From Oreocharis arfaki (taxonomy: Eukaryota > Chordata > Aves > Passeriformes > Paramythiidae): a stretch of DNA of 64,000 nt. Made by a program: the position numbers and the translations under genes. Shown in pieces: positions 1 to 12,330 of the stretch (positions within the stretch are counted from its first letter, which is position 1; every line of letters begins with the position of its first letter). The notes under the pieces were generated by a model that saw only the letters and a list, made by a program, of their open reading frames with translations, did no database searches and had not been told where the DNA came from. Location: positions 226,242-290,241 of the forward strand of contig VZRR01007847.1 of assembly GCA_013398015.1 (NCBI GenBank), in the 5' to 3' direction.

Positions 1-3000
1 AGCAGAGATGGGCTTATTGCCCCCTGGCAAGGAGTGGAGCCAGCTCAACAAGGTGCTGGGGGCAAGAGGGGCCCAAAAATTCTCAAAGTAACAATGCCTA
101 TTGCAGAAAATACAGTGTTAGCGTGGCTAGCAAAGACCCTGTGTGCCACCACAACCTCCAGCCACACTCAGGTCACCAGAAAAAACAGCTTCTGCACAGG
201 GAGAGACTGTCCTGAAACAAGCCCTGTGGGACACGGCCAGATGCACCACGGATAATCTGAAGCTCAGCCTGTACCAAACTTTCCACAGGCAAACACTCAC
301 AGGCATTGCCTTCCCCATCTAAGACTTGGCATCTCCAGGCTGGAAAGGAGAAGAGGGACTGTGATGATCCCTGAAACCAGCCTGACACTGGGCAGGGAGC
401 TGGGACTGCATGAGAACTGGAAGACACCTGTGGAAGGAGGTTTGATGCGTGGGAAAGGCAGCTCTTCGCCACACAGGAGCCAGCTAATCCCAGGAGCTCC
501 CTGCCACAGGATGCTGGGTAGGCTGGAAATTCAATTGGGCTTGAAAAGCAATTTGCAGCTACTAAAGCCAGAGGCCTCCGCAGTTTCCATGCCGTAGCTT
601 GCCAGATCCTGGGAGAATATACACCAAGAGTTGTCTGATGAATGTGCAGCAGGAGAGAGGACCTGAGCCCACCCTGCTGGCACAGTCCATGTGCGTGGGC
701 TGCCCGAGGTGCACAAGTGTGGCAGAGATGGGACCCCAGACGCATGTGCCCGAGTGTGCCACTGGATGCCTTCAGGAAGCCCTCAGGTTCCAGGGCAAGC
801 ACTCAGCACCTGCAGGAGTGAAGGATGCTGAGCGTGAGATGGTGACAGCCTCCAGATTGTTCACTCACACAGCCTGGCCCTGCCTGCACGAATTTGTGAC
901 GGGCTGGGCTGCTGTGGAACCTGTCTAAATGCCCCCTGAAGACGGTTGGGTTCCCTCATTCGTGCAGGTTTCCACCACATTATAAACACCATTCTCCTCC
1001 AGCTTGTTTGATGCTATTACAAACACCATCCTCCTCCACCAAATTGTTCAAACCTGGGGCTCCCACTCAGGTAAAAATTTTCTCCTCCAATCTTCCCTAT
1101 GATTTTTGGCTGTTTAAAGGATTTTTGCTCTCCCCAGCTGGAGAAGAGGATCAAAGCAAAATCCTTTAGCAGCAGGGTCAGGCCCAGAAGGCTCGTGCTC
1201 CTGACTCACCCAGCAGCAGGTAGAGGAGCACGAGGCTGCTGGCAAAACCGAGCAGAGCTGGAGAGGAGGGACTTGAGACAGGCAGGGCTTCTCTTGCAGG
1301 GCTCTAACAAATCTGCCTGCCGAGAGAGAGAGGTGTGAAGAGGAAAGCCTGTCTCCTCTCTAGTGCACTGAGAGCATGCCCTGAGCATGGGCTGCAAAGC
1401 CACACCATGGGACGGGTTTTTTTAGGGTGTCTTTCTTTACATTTGGGGATGCCCACGCAGCTGGGCACTAATCTAGGGCCTGGGGGAAACTGGTTTCCAG
1501 CCCCTCCTCTGCCACCATCTGCTGTGGTGACCACGGGCATGTTACCTTGGTCCTCTCCTCCGTGGTGCTCCACTGGTACCCGCAGGCAGGAGCCTCCCCC
1601 CACCCCGCCCAGCCTGGCAAGACTCGGAGGGATTTTTGTCTTTGTGAGGACTACAGAAATACAATAAACAGACAGCCAACACTGGGATAAAATGAGATGA
1701 ACACATAAGAGGATTAATCAGAGATAAGGAGCACTAGAATAAGATTTGCAGCATTTTTCTCCATTATTTGTGTGATGCTCAGCTGCATGATGGGGGCTTG
1801 CAGTGATACCAGTTCCCCACCACAGCCTGGCCACTCTCTGCCTGCCTGTTACTGCTGCAGTTTTAACTCAGGAGGCCTCTGTATTTTATTAACTTTGCTT
1901 TCTGGTGGCACTGGAGGCAAACACCCTTGGCCCCGTGGGGAGGAGGGGGATTATACCAGCCCCAGGTGCTCTTGTGCCTCTCATGCTGGCACAGGCAGCT
2001 CGAACCCAAACTGAGCCTTTCCTGCAAGAGCCCCCAGGAGCACACAGCATGTCCCCAGAGCCTCGAGTTCCCCAGGGACAGGGTCTGGCTGCTGCACGGC
2101 ACAGCAGCTCCTCTCCAGCAGCAGGAGAATGGCTCCCCCCACACCTGTGTGGGCACCAGGTACCTGAGGCCCACCTTGCTCCAGCAGATTTGCAGGAGAA
2201 GTTTATCGCTGCATATAAAGTTCAGGGGGGAGTTAAATAAGGCAGGAGATTTACACATCCTTTACATTCCATTAGCGAGCAGGCACAGCCTGCATCCCCT
2301 CCCAGGCATCAGTGAGGAAGATTCAGGGAGGCTGTCAGCCCTCCTCTCCCACAGCTGGCAGAGAGGCTTGAAAATCCAATCAAGCACTTTCCTCTGGGCC
2401 TTCAGGAATCTCAGGACTTTCACCGAGGATTTACAGGGAGCAATTTCCTCAGCGGATGGCTTGGACTCCTATCTCCACCCAGCACAGCACAGAGCAGGGC
2501 ACGGAAGTGACCTAGGGGAACAAATGCCAGAGGAGGGAGGACAGCAGGAGAGATAAGAGCATCCCCAGCCCAGACGGCTGCGTGACAACCCCTGGGTGCA
2601 GAGGGAGCGTGAGTTGGACTCAGAGCTCACCCAGCAGCTCCAGCAACCCCTGCCAGCCCATCCAGGGCGAGAGCTCGCCTTGACACAGAGGTGGCAAACA
2701 CTGGAGCATTTCTGGCAGCACAACATTGGTGAGACAGCCCCGCAAGCTGTGACAGAACTGGCCCACAAGCTCGCCTGCATGGCAGTAGGGACTGTCCCAT
2801 CAAGCCCCCAATGCTGTCACCAGCCTTGACAAAAGCTCCACAGGAACCTGCTTATGGGAGGTGACAAACACAGCCTCACAGAGTCCCCCTCCACCCCTGC
2901 CTTTTCTAGGATCCCTCTCCATGCTCCAGGGCATAGTAAAGCTCTTGAGCTGATGCAAGATAAAGGCAAAAACATTAAAAAGAGAAAACGCACAGGAGCA

Positions 3001-3372
3001 GTGGAGCCTTTGCGTGTGACGCTTCCAGCCTGGGGCTGCTGTCCTTTCTAGCAGAGAGGCTTAGTTTATACCTCTTTATAATCTCTTCATGATCAGCTCC
3101 CAGCTCTGCTGCCTGTGCCAGGGTGCCCCTGGGGGTGCAGGGCAAGGAGGCGACTCTGCAAACTGCAGCGTGCCTGCTCATGAACACAGTGTATTTCCCA
3201 GGTACACATATTTAGAGGCAGACCTGGCCACGTGGGCTCTGTTTTCAACACGTGAGTGTACAAAATGTTGCACCGAAGCAGCAGCAGCAGCCTTGGAAGA
3301 CAGCACCTGTTTGTGTATAGCCCCCGTGACTCCTCACCCACCCCAAGGTGCTCACCTGGGGAAATGCTGCAG
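1..3372. other. No gene recognised
   Basis: GC-rich, non-repetitive sequence. Open frames of up to 209 codons are scattered on both strands and match no protein family. A somewhat AT-rich piece at about 1,640-1,780 is the only compositional break. Confidence 0.5.
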
Positions 3373-3627
3373 GAATAGAACCACAGAATGGCCTGGGTTG
3401 GAAGAGACCTCAGAGCTCATCCACTTCCAACCCACCTGCCATAGGCAGGGACACCTTCCACCAGACCAGGTTGCTCAAAGCTCCATCCAGCCTTGCCTTG
3501 GACACTTCAAGGGATGGGGCAGCCACAGCTTCTCTGGGCAGCCTGTGCCAGGGCCTCCCCACCCTCACATGGCAGAATTATTTCCTATGTCTAATCTAAA
3601 TCTACTCTCTGTCAGTTTGAAAGAGAT
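3373..3627 (-). mobile_element. CR1 LINE 3' fragment, minus strand
   Basis: It reads as reversed CR1: CACAGAATGGCCTGGGTTGG, then the CACTTCCAACCCACCTGCC, ACCAGACCAGGTTGCTCAAA and CAGCTTCTCTGGGCAGCC blocks, ending near AAATCTACTCTCTGTCAG. The order and spacing match the CR1 3' region. Confidence 0.9.
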
Positions 3628-6600
3628 ATGGGGATACAGAGCTGCTCCTGGCACAGCACAATGTGACCTGCGTGCCCCAAGGTCTCTGTGGGATGCATGC
3701 ACACACTGTCTCCAGGGAAAGCCCAAGGGACAACTCCATGCTGGTCCCCCACTGCCACACAGCCCCCTCCCCTCTGCCACAACTCCCAGGCAGCACCCAA
3801 AGTCACACTCGCCCTGGCTGTGGCAGAAGAAGGGGCTGCCAGCACAGCCCTTTGGTCCCTAGGGTACCAGCTGGGACCAGAGCACCAGCAAGAACAAGGC
3901 GCTCATTCCCCACGTGCTGTGTGGGCGCCCACGGCTTTGCTTTGCCCACATCCCTGCTCTGTGGGGCTGCAGCACTGTGCTCACCATGGCGCTTTGAATT
4001 CACCTGTAATGGAGAGAAACACTCCAACAGGTTTTTAAACAAAGCAAAATTATTCATAAATATTGCTGTCATGAGTTTGCCTCCCCTCTCAGGAGAGGGA
4101 CAGCAGCAGCTCAGGCTGGTGCTGGTGCCAGAGTGACCACTGGCCACGTCCTGTGCACTCCCAGGAGATGCTGCTGAGGGCACAGCCAGGCTGGCGAGCA
4201 CTGCACGCTGAGCGTCATCGCAGAGCTCAGCACTCCTGCTGCATAGGGATCTGATGATTTTCTGAGTTCCTGCTGTAGTAATGAGCTTAATCAGCCCATG
4301 CAAATCAGTTTCCATTTGAAACCAGCCTTATCTAATGGAACCCACTCAGTATTTGCCTCCTGGAGTTTTCGCACAGATCGATCTTCCCCGTTTCAGGTGT
4401 GAAAGGCAACTGGGGCAGGGAATGGTTTCACCTGCCCCAGCACCGGATGCAGCTTGGAGCTCAGTGGCAATTTTTCGGCTTCATTTCTCACATTCTCATC
4501 ATTTCCAGAAACAAAAGGGGTTAGGCTCTGAAAACCCCTCTCCCCTGGCAATGGACTCTGTCGTTAGATCACTGCAGCCATTCAGAGGAGCATTTAGATA
4601 AAGGAATTTACTCAATTTAGCCCTTGGTGTCAGCGGGTTCAGCAGGAGAGCCCCTCCATCACGGCCTGTTTTGAATAAGCAAATCAACCACGCACAGGGA
4701 GATTCATTTTGTAAAGTGCAAGCGGAAAAAGCAATACCAGTTCCCATCCATTTCTGGCTGACATTTTATTTAACAGGTTATTCATTTGCCCCAGCAGCAG
4801 CAACAACCACTCCTGCAACCTCCCATAACTCACTGCCAGCTCCTCTCCCGGGTGCCTCCTCCTCCTCCGGGAGGTAATTAGCAATTATGAAGGTGTTACA
4901 CAGCAACCCACCCCATGCTGTTGGATGCCACAGCCCCAGTGCTGGCTCCAGCAGCCCCTGGACAGCACCATGTCCTCCAGAACCAAAGGATACCCCAAAC
5001 AGAACCCAAACCTCATCCTTCAGGCTTCACCCTCCCAGGGATGCAGAAGCCTGAGACCTCTTCAAACCTTTGGGACAGGGGCCCGCTGAACTCCTGAGAG
5101 AGCCTGAGTTGGAGCCCAAACTGACCCATCATATTGGTCAGTGCTGCACAGACCTTTCCCAGCTCCGTGGACCCTGGGCCAGGTGTTTTGGTGCTGGACC
5201 CCTAAGTGTGTACTAGGCCAAATCCCTGGGGACACACAGAGGTCTGCTCTGAGCCCCTGCCCACACCCAGGACCTCTCTTGCCCATCCTACTTCTTTTCT
5301 GTGCATCTCCAGAGCCCTGCTGTGGTGCACTGGCCAATCCACAGGGCTGGACTTGGTGTCTCAGCCCCAGCCAGGGCAGAGACAGAGAGCAGATCTCAGG
5401 GACTGCACTCATGATGCTCCCAGACGAGGCTCAGGCAGGGCTGATGCTAAGCCTAAATGAGCCTAAATGAGCTTTGCCAAGGGGGAAAAACCCTCTGGCA
5501 GAAGGTAAGGAGGATGTCTAGAAGGGTGTCTGAGCCCTGCAGAAAAGGGGACTGGGCTGCAAGGAGCTGCCCCTGGAAAGGGAGCGTGGTCTTGGAGCAG
5601 CCAGCTGCTCTGGGAAACCACAAGCAGCATGGCTCTCCTCACCAACTGCACTGCACTCCTCTTTTTTCTTTTTTTCCTTTCCTCTCCTTTTCTCCAATTT
5701 ATCTTTTTGACACGTTCAATGATGCTTCTGCAGACTGAAAACAATAGAGACAGAGTTTCAGCCAAGGCAATTTCAGAGCTGAATCAAAGCTAAAATAACT
5801 TAGACACAGAGCAGCTGAGCAGAGACAGCTCAGTGAGGGGGGACAGAGCAGTGCAGGTGCCCTGTCCCTCTCTGCAGCTCCCACTGCCTGGCTGGCAGAG
5901 AGGACAGCAAGTCCCACTCAGGAGCTGTGTGTCTCGATCTCCCCTTTGCCTGCCACCCCTTTCTGGCCCTGGTGGCATCATTTCCGCCCTCCCATGGATG
6001 CAAGTCCCCATTCCAGTGCAAAGGCAACCCTGGCAGCTGCAGCTGAGTGAGTACCTGCTTGCCTGGCACACTGGCTCCGTGCTTTGCATAGCAAGCACCA
6101 GTGCTTGCTGTCCTGACCTTACAGCCCTGCACAGCTTCCAGGTGGAGATCTTAGGTTTCTTTTTCCCCCTACAAGTGCTACTCTGCTGCTGCGTGAAGGA
6201 GGTGGGAGGGACGGACAGACAGACACACACCTGGGGAGAGAGGGAGGATGAGCTTATTCTGCCAAGTGAACATTGCAACTGGACTCGTAACGAGGAACAA
6301 GACACAGTCCTCAGCATGACTCAGCCTGGAAACACATGCTGCTTCCCAGTCCCACTGCCAGCACTGGCACATCCCCACTGCTCATCCCACAAGGAAGCAG
6401 CCCATGGCTGCCACCCCAGCACTCGTCCCACATGCATTTCACAACCAGGACAGGCAAAGCCAGGCAGCTCCTGGTACCTGGACAGGCTGATCATGCCAAA
6501 AGGCAGCCAGGCAAGACGGGGGCTGATGCTGTGCAGGACACGCCGTGCGTGGCTGACATGCTGCTTGGTCTCTCGTAGACCTCCTGAAAGCAGCTGTCAG

Positions 6601-9600
6601 AGCCTGTCTGGTTCCAGCTCCCTGTCTCTCCAGACACATTGGTAATTCTGCTCCGCTGTGCACGTGCCACATTTGTTTCTCTCTGAGAGAGAAAGGGTTT
6701 CAGCGCTGTGAGCCTCAATGTTCTTGAAGAGCATCAAAAGCAGCAGGCAGGGCACAGAAATGGGAGGCACAGGATCACAAGCATCCCCGAGGGCTGGTCC
6801 ATGAGGGCAACTTGTGCCCCAGAATTCCTGCCAGGGGGACAGTTGTCCATACAGGACACTGTTCAGGTGCTGGATGAAGTTCAGGGGGCTGGGAAAGGCA
6901 GCATTGTGTCCTTCTGCTCCTGCACTTTACTTGTGATATGTCACTTCCAGCTCCAGGTTTAACTGTGGGGCTGGGCAGGAGCTGCCTCAAGAGCCTTCTC
7001 TGGGCTCCACATGAGCATCCCCCAGGGGTCAGTGGCTACCCCAGCCCAAGCTATGCCCTTGGCTCCCCAGCCAAGGCACTGTGAGCACCACACACTGTGG
7101 CAGCCACAGCTTGCCTGGGTGGGTGCGAAACCCCAGCTGGGGCTGGCAGGCAATGCACTGCTCATGCTGGAATCTTCTATGGGAGGTGCTCGGCATCACC
7201 TCCTTGGATTAGGGGAATGTCAGACCTCCCCCTCCTCTCTGCCCTCGCCCCAGCTGGCTCCATCTCTCTGGATGATACATCCCAATGCCAAGTGACATGG
7301 GCCTGATCATCTTCTGAGGACATGCAAATAAAACCAGAGCCCTTCTCCCTCCTCACATGCTGGGCGAGATCATTCCCTGCGCCGCCTGTTTACAGCAAGT
7401 GTGACAGCTCTGAAGATGACATGTCAGATCTGGCTGTCCCGGTAGGACGTGTCAAACTGCCACACAGCATTAGCTGCAACACATTCCTGCACAACACTGT
7501 GCAACCCACACTGCCACGGGGCTCTGGCACCCCTGCTACGCCACAGCACTCAGAGCCTGGGGTGTGGGAGCGCTGCCTCCACTCCCTCACCTCTCTGGGC
7601 AGCCCCCTGGCCAAGGGGTGCTGGCCACTGCTTTTGTCACCTGGCCCCTTGCATATCTTCTGCTGCAGCAGGACACTCATGGCCTGCTGCCACGGGCTTT
7701 GCAGACCATTACAGGCTGATGGGATCAGGCTGAAACAACCACCTGGCTGCCACTCAAGCACCAGGAGCTGGGGCAGGCACAGGGGGAAGGATGGAGATGG
7801 AGGTACTGTGTTACAGCCCCAGCCCACCTCACAACCACACTGCAACAGCCCTCCAGGAACCATCTGGTCATCTTGGCATAGGGCAAGACACTTCCTCATG
7901 TCTGTCCCCTTGGGGCTGTCTGAATCCCATCGCTATCCCCTCCCTTGCCACATGCTATCAGCCCTGGCCTGTGCCCTCGAGCTGCTGGAGAGCGAAGCAA
8001 ACAGACCTGCCTACAGCACCACTGCTTTGCCTTCACCAAGAGACACCGAAGCAAATCAGTTTTGGGGCAGGTTGAACTCTCTGCAGGGCACTGGCAGAGC
8101 CTCAGAGAAGCCTCAGAGGAGAAGCGGCCCAGTTAGCACAGCAGTGGCTCTCTCTCCCACCCTGTGTGTTCACAGCACCACATTCACGTCCAGAGAGCAT
8201 CGCAGAGCCAGGACCAACACCGCTCCTCATCTGCACGTGAAACCGCTGCCCGTGGTCCCCACAGCTGTCACCTTGGCACTTCTGGACAATGACAATTCCT
8301 AGCTGCTGCTGGGAGCACGTCAGATGACTTTGTCCTGAGTCACAAGAAGTGGCAGAGAGAGCTGAACTTGGCCTCAGAGCTCGCTGCCCCTTCCTTTGCC
8401 GGCTCAGATCGATGCTTTGAGGCAGAGCCTGGCTCTGGGCAGCTATGAGGCCAGGGTTAAGCTGCTTGGGCACCAGCTGGGTTGTAAATAACACAAGAGG
8501 CAGCTGGGGTTCCTGTAAGACCAGGCCAGGAAAGCCTCTACCTGAGACTCTTAGTTTGGCCAACAGTACCAAAACCACCTCCCAGGGATGGGGACAAGGA
8601 GCCACCAGCCCTCGCTGCCTCCTCGTCAAGCTCCAGGCACAGCTTCTCCCATTTCCTACTTCACTGCTCAGATTAAAATCCTTCCGTTAGCCTATAAAAA
8701 AGGTAATCAAAACGATAACAACATCAATCAAATGCTCTCAGCAGATGAGCCAGTTGGTCCTTCATTCCTCCAAGCAGCTCCTTGTCATGGGTGGACAGGA
8801 ACTGCAAGCTCCATCCTGGGGCCAGGATGGACATCCATCTGGGAAGGCTGGGGGGCTCACGGGGCAAGGAGTGGGAAGGATTTCAGCTCCCACCTCAGGA
8901 TGCTCTGGCACCCTCTCAGCACTCAGCTTGCTGACAGGGAGCTGCCTGGGTGCTGCAGAGGAAGGAGAGCTCGTGGACTCCCCCTGCTCAGCCACAAAAA
9001 CAATTATCCTTGTGGCAATTAAAAGGGAGGAGAGACAAAGCCCTCTGACCAAGAGCATCTGCAAATCCTGACGCCAGTGCCAGGGGCCGAGGAAGGAGGA
9101 GCAGCTCTCCAAGAGCCATGGCTCTGTGCCAGCCTGTGCACACACTAGGGATGGATTACCCAGCAGCATTTTGGTAACGACAGGTGGTACTACAAATCTG
9201 CAGGACAGAGATGAGATGCTCCCAAGTCTCTGGTCACCTTTTTACAGCCCCATGAGTAGTGCTGCTGCTGACAGAGCAGTCAGGATATACTGGAGGCTAC
9301 AGGCAATACGAAGCTCAGGATCTAGGGGCTGTTTCCAAATAATGCCTGGGTCCACTGAGGCAGAGACACGGTGTTGGTGATGGAGATGTTCTTCTCACTA
9401 CCCTCAGAGCTGTGCCTGGGGGCATCCCTTACATCCTGTGCAGGATGGGGAGATCAGAGACTTCTCTGCTCCTTCACAGACAGGCAGGAGCAGGGCTCTG
9501 CAGCCAAGTCACACAGGGACTGAGAGACCCACAGGTGTTATACCCGGCCTTTGCTCTTCATGACGAGCAGGTGATTCTTGGGAAAGCAGCCTGTGCTGGA

Positions 9601-11809
9601 GCTTGGTAACAAAGTGCCACCTCATCAGCAGAGGGGCCTGCAGGAGCTGTGCTCAGCACACCTCAGGTGTTCAAGCCATTTCCACAAGGCCCCTCTGTTG
9701 AACAGGCGCCAGGTGAACGAGCGAGTGATGAGACACTGTCAGCTCAAACTTCCCCACGTGCCGCTGGCTAGATGCCAGTACGACTCCTCCTGACCAGGCA
9801 CCTCAGCCCTGTTTTATTGGTCCTGTAAAACCCACACACGCCAGCATCCCTGCTGACTCCTCATTTGCAGGAATACTGCCAGGGGCAGGTAAACACAGGC
9901 AAGTCATCAGCATCAGCAGAGAGTAGCTAATGTGGATCTTATCCTGCCTGAACAGGTAGAAAGGGAAGGTATTCCCTTAAGAGAATAGAAGAGCTGAAAC
10001 AAAGCAAACCCCAGCATCTTCCTCTTACAGAGCCAAGGGATGGGAGCTGAGACTGGAGCATCCAGCTTCTCTCCCATGGCCTTTCTTCCTTCCTGGAGGA
10101 ACCCACAGCTCTGGAAAGGCCCCCACTCCCTGGGGAATGCTCTATTCCCTCCTGGGCTCAGGCCTGGTTCCCCTCTGGAACCAGAGGATTCTGACGGAGG
10201 AAAGCACCTTTTTAAAGAAAAAATAAAGAATCAGCATTTTATTGCTGTTACACATCAGTGGGGCACACATTGTGCTTTGCTGGCTGTGGTTTTACAGACC
10301 CCCATGTCTAACAGCATGGGGATGCAGCTCCCAAGGTCTCTTCCCTGTGTCCCCCCCCCACCCCGCGCAGGACCAGGCATCTTCTGCCTTCTCAGAAACG
10401 TCTCTCTCATCAGCAGGGTTAGAGCAGGAACAGACCCAGGGCTCCTCTGCTCACGTTCTCTGCACAGCCGGTGAAAAGAGGAGTCTCACGAGAGTTGCTC
10501 AAAGGTGATGCGGCAGCAGCCAGAAGAATCACCAGCTGCTCCATGCACAGAACACAATTTCCATTAAAGGGGGAAAAAAAAAAGCAAAGCACAAAAACCA
10601 ACCAAGCACTGAAGTGCTTCAAAGCATCCTCTGCCTCACCAGAAGGAAGGACCCTTGGCACATGCTCTCTGAGACCCCAAGCCTGGGAGATGCTCCAGGG
10701 CAGCCTCCCCCCTTCCCACCCCCCACCCTGCTCATGAGATGGCCTGGGGGGGCTGCAATGAGAAACCTTCATGGGGTCTGGGGGGTCTGTGGAGTCTCTG
10801 AGGCAAAGCATGGGGTGCAAAGCAGTTTGAAGCCTTCCCTACCCCTGGAAGGAATCGAAGGGGGTCTGCAGGGTGTGGGGCAAACAGTGCTGACACGTCC
10901 CAGCACCCCAAGCTGGGCTGTCTGGGAAGAGGGCATGGACTCCATCACATCCGAGTCCACACACCCCGCACAGCCAGCCCCACACCACTTCTGTGGGGAG
11001 AAGGACCAGGAGAGGAGCCACAAGGGGTTGTTAATTGGGCATTCTGCTAATGGGAAAGGGAATTAAGGGCTGCCCAGAGAGGCCAGCTCTGGGCCCTGGA
11101 TTTAGCAGCGTCGTTCCCTTGGGGATTGCAAAGACAATGTAAATTCCCAGGTGATTAAACCTGAAGAGGATATCCAAGTAGCAGGGAGAGAGGAGAGGCC
11201 GGCACCATAGGAGGGATAGTAATTACAGAATTACCTGCCAGCCTTTTAGGACGGTGAATGACATGAAATTTTATACAGATAAAAAGAGACTTAATGAAGC
11301 TGGGGAAGCAGTTGGTGCTGGGGCAGGAGCTGATGGCAGCAGAGAAGCAAGGCATGGAGGATGGAGCTGGCAAGAGAGGAGCTGGGTCTGCTCAGCAGAG
11401 CCACTCTGGGAATGATCCCGGTGCAGGGGACCAGGGACAGATGCAGACAAGGAAGCAGAGATGGCTCGGCGAGCGCTGAGATCAGTGCTGCAAGGAGCCT
11501 CAGCCCCTGCTTAGCAGTCAGGTCAGGCAGCACCAACGCTGCCCGGCCGCAGGAACAGGACACGCTGTTTTTCCTCTTGCAGTCAGGGAGCACAGGGATG
11601 GTTTCAACTTTACACCACGGGCCAGGTTGGTTCCTGCACTGCTGCCTGTCCCAGACCCGCAGGCACCCCAGGACTTGTGGACAGCATACCTGGGCTTAGC
11701 CAGAGCAAGGCAGAAGCGCTGAAGACCAGAAGAGGCTGAATGGCAGCAGACCTGAGAGGCAGCTTGCAAGCCCGCAGAGAGCTGGCTGCCTGCCTCTCCT
11801 CCAGGGCTG
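3628..11809. other. No gene recognised
   Basis: GC-rich unique DNA with short homopolymers (for example C9 at 10351-10359) and an 11-bp duplication near 5,448-5,469. The longest plus-strand open frame (7322-8302, 326 codons) has low-complexity, frame-shadow composition and no splice or domain evidence. Confidence 0.5.
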
Positions 11810-12330
11810 GGGATGGCCGAGCCCTCAGAGCTGGGCACTTCCCTTGCTCGCTGCCACATCCCAGCCGGCGAGCAGCTGCCCTCCTCACGGCCTTCCCAGC
11901 CTTGGCCAGTGCTGGGAAACACCAGCCTTTGCTGCTTTTTATTCCAGCGCAGGCTGCCCGGTTTGCCACCCCGGCGCAGCGCTCCCGCCCCAGCCTGCTG
12001 CTTCCTGGCTCTCCCGAGCATGGAGGGAGCTCACAGCCTGCCCAGCCCCGAGGTCGGGGTCCCGGGCTCCCCATTCCAGCCGCTGCAGTGGGGAGACATC
12101 TCCCGGGTTCCTTGGAAACACTGCCGAGTGGGAGCTGCCGCTCAGGGAGTGAGTCACGCTGTCGGGCGGGCGAGGGTGGCTCGCTGGCACGCCAGGCACT
12201 GGCTACCACTCGCCCCCCGAGAGCTGCAGCGACAGTGACACGGGGCACAGAGCCAGGGTCTCCCCGAGGAGCGGCATCTCCTGCAGCTGGACGACAGCCG
12301 CACGCCTCCCACCCTGCTCCACCGGGCTGG
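11810..12330. promoter_or_regulatory. CpG-rich patch, possible promoter or enhancer
   Basis: Many CpG dinucleotides are clustered (for example around 11,860-12,010 and 12,120-12,240). The long open frames here on both strands are what GC-rich DNA gives by chance, and none resembles a known protein. It may be a CpG island without an assigned gene. Confidence 0.4.

Noticed and set aside
7322..8302. 326-codon plus-strand open frame as a gene
   Set aside because: Composition is low-complexity and GC-driven, there are competing frames on both strands, and there is no family resemblance or splice context.
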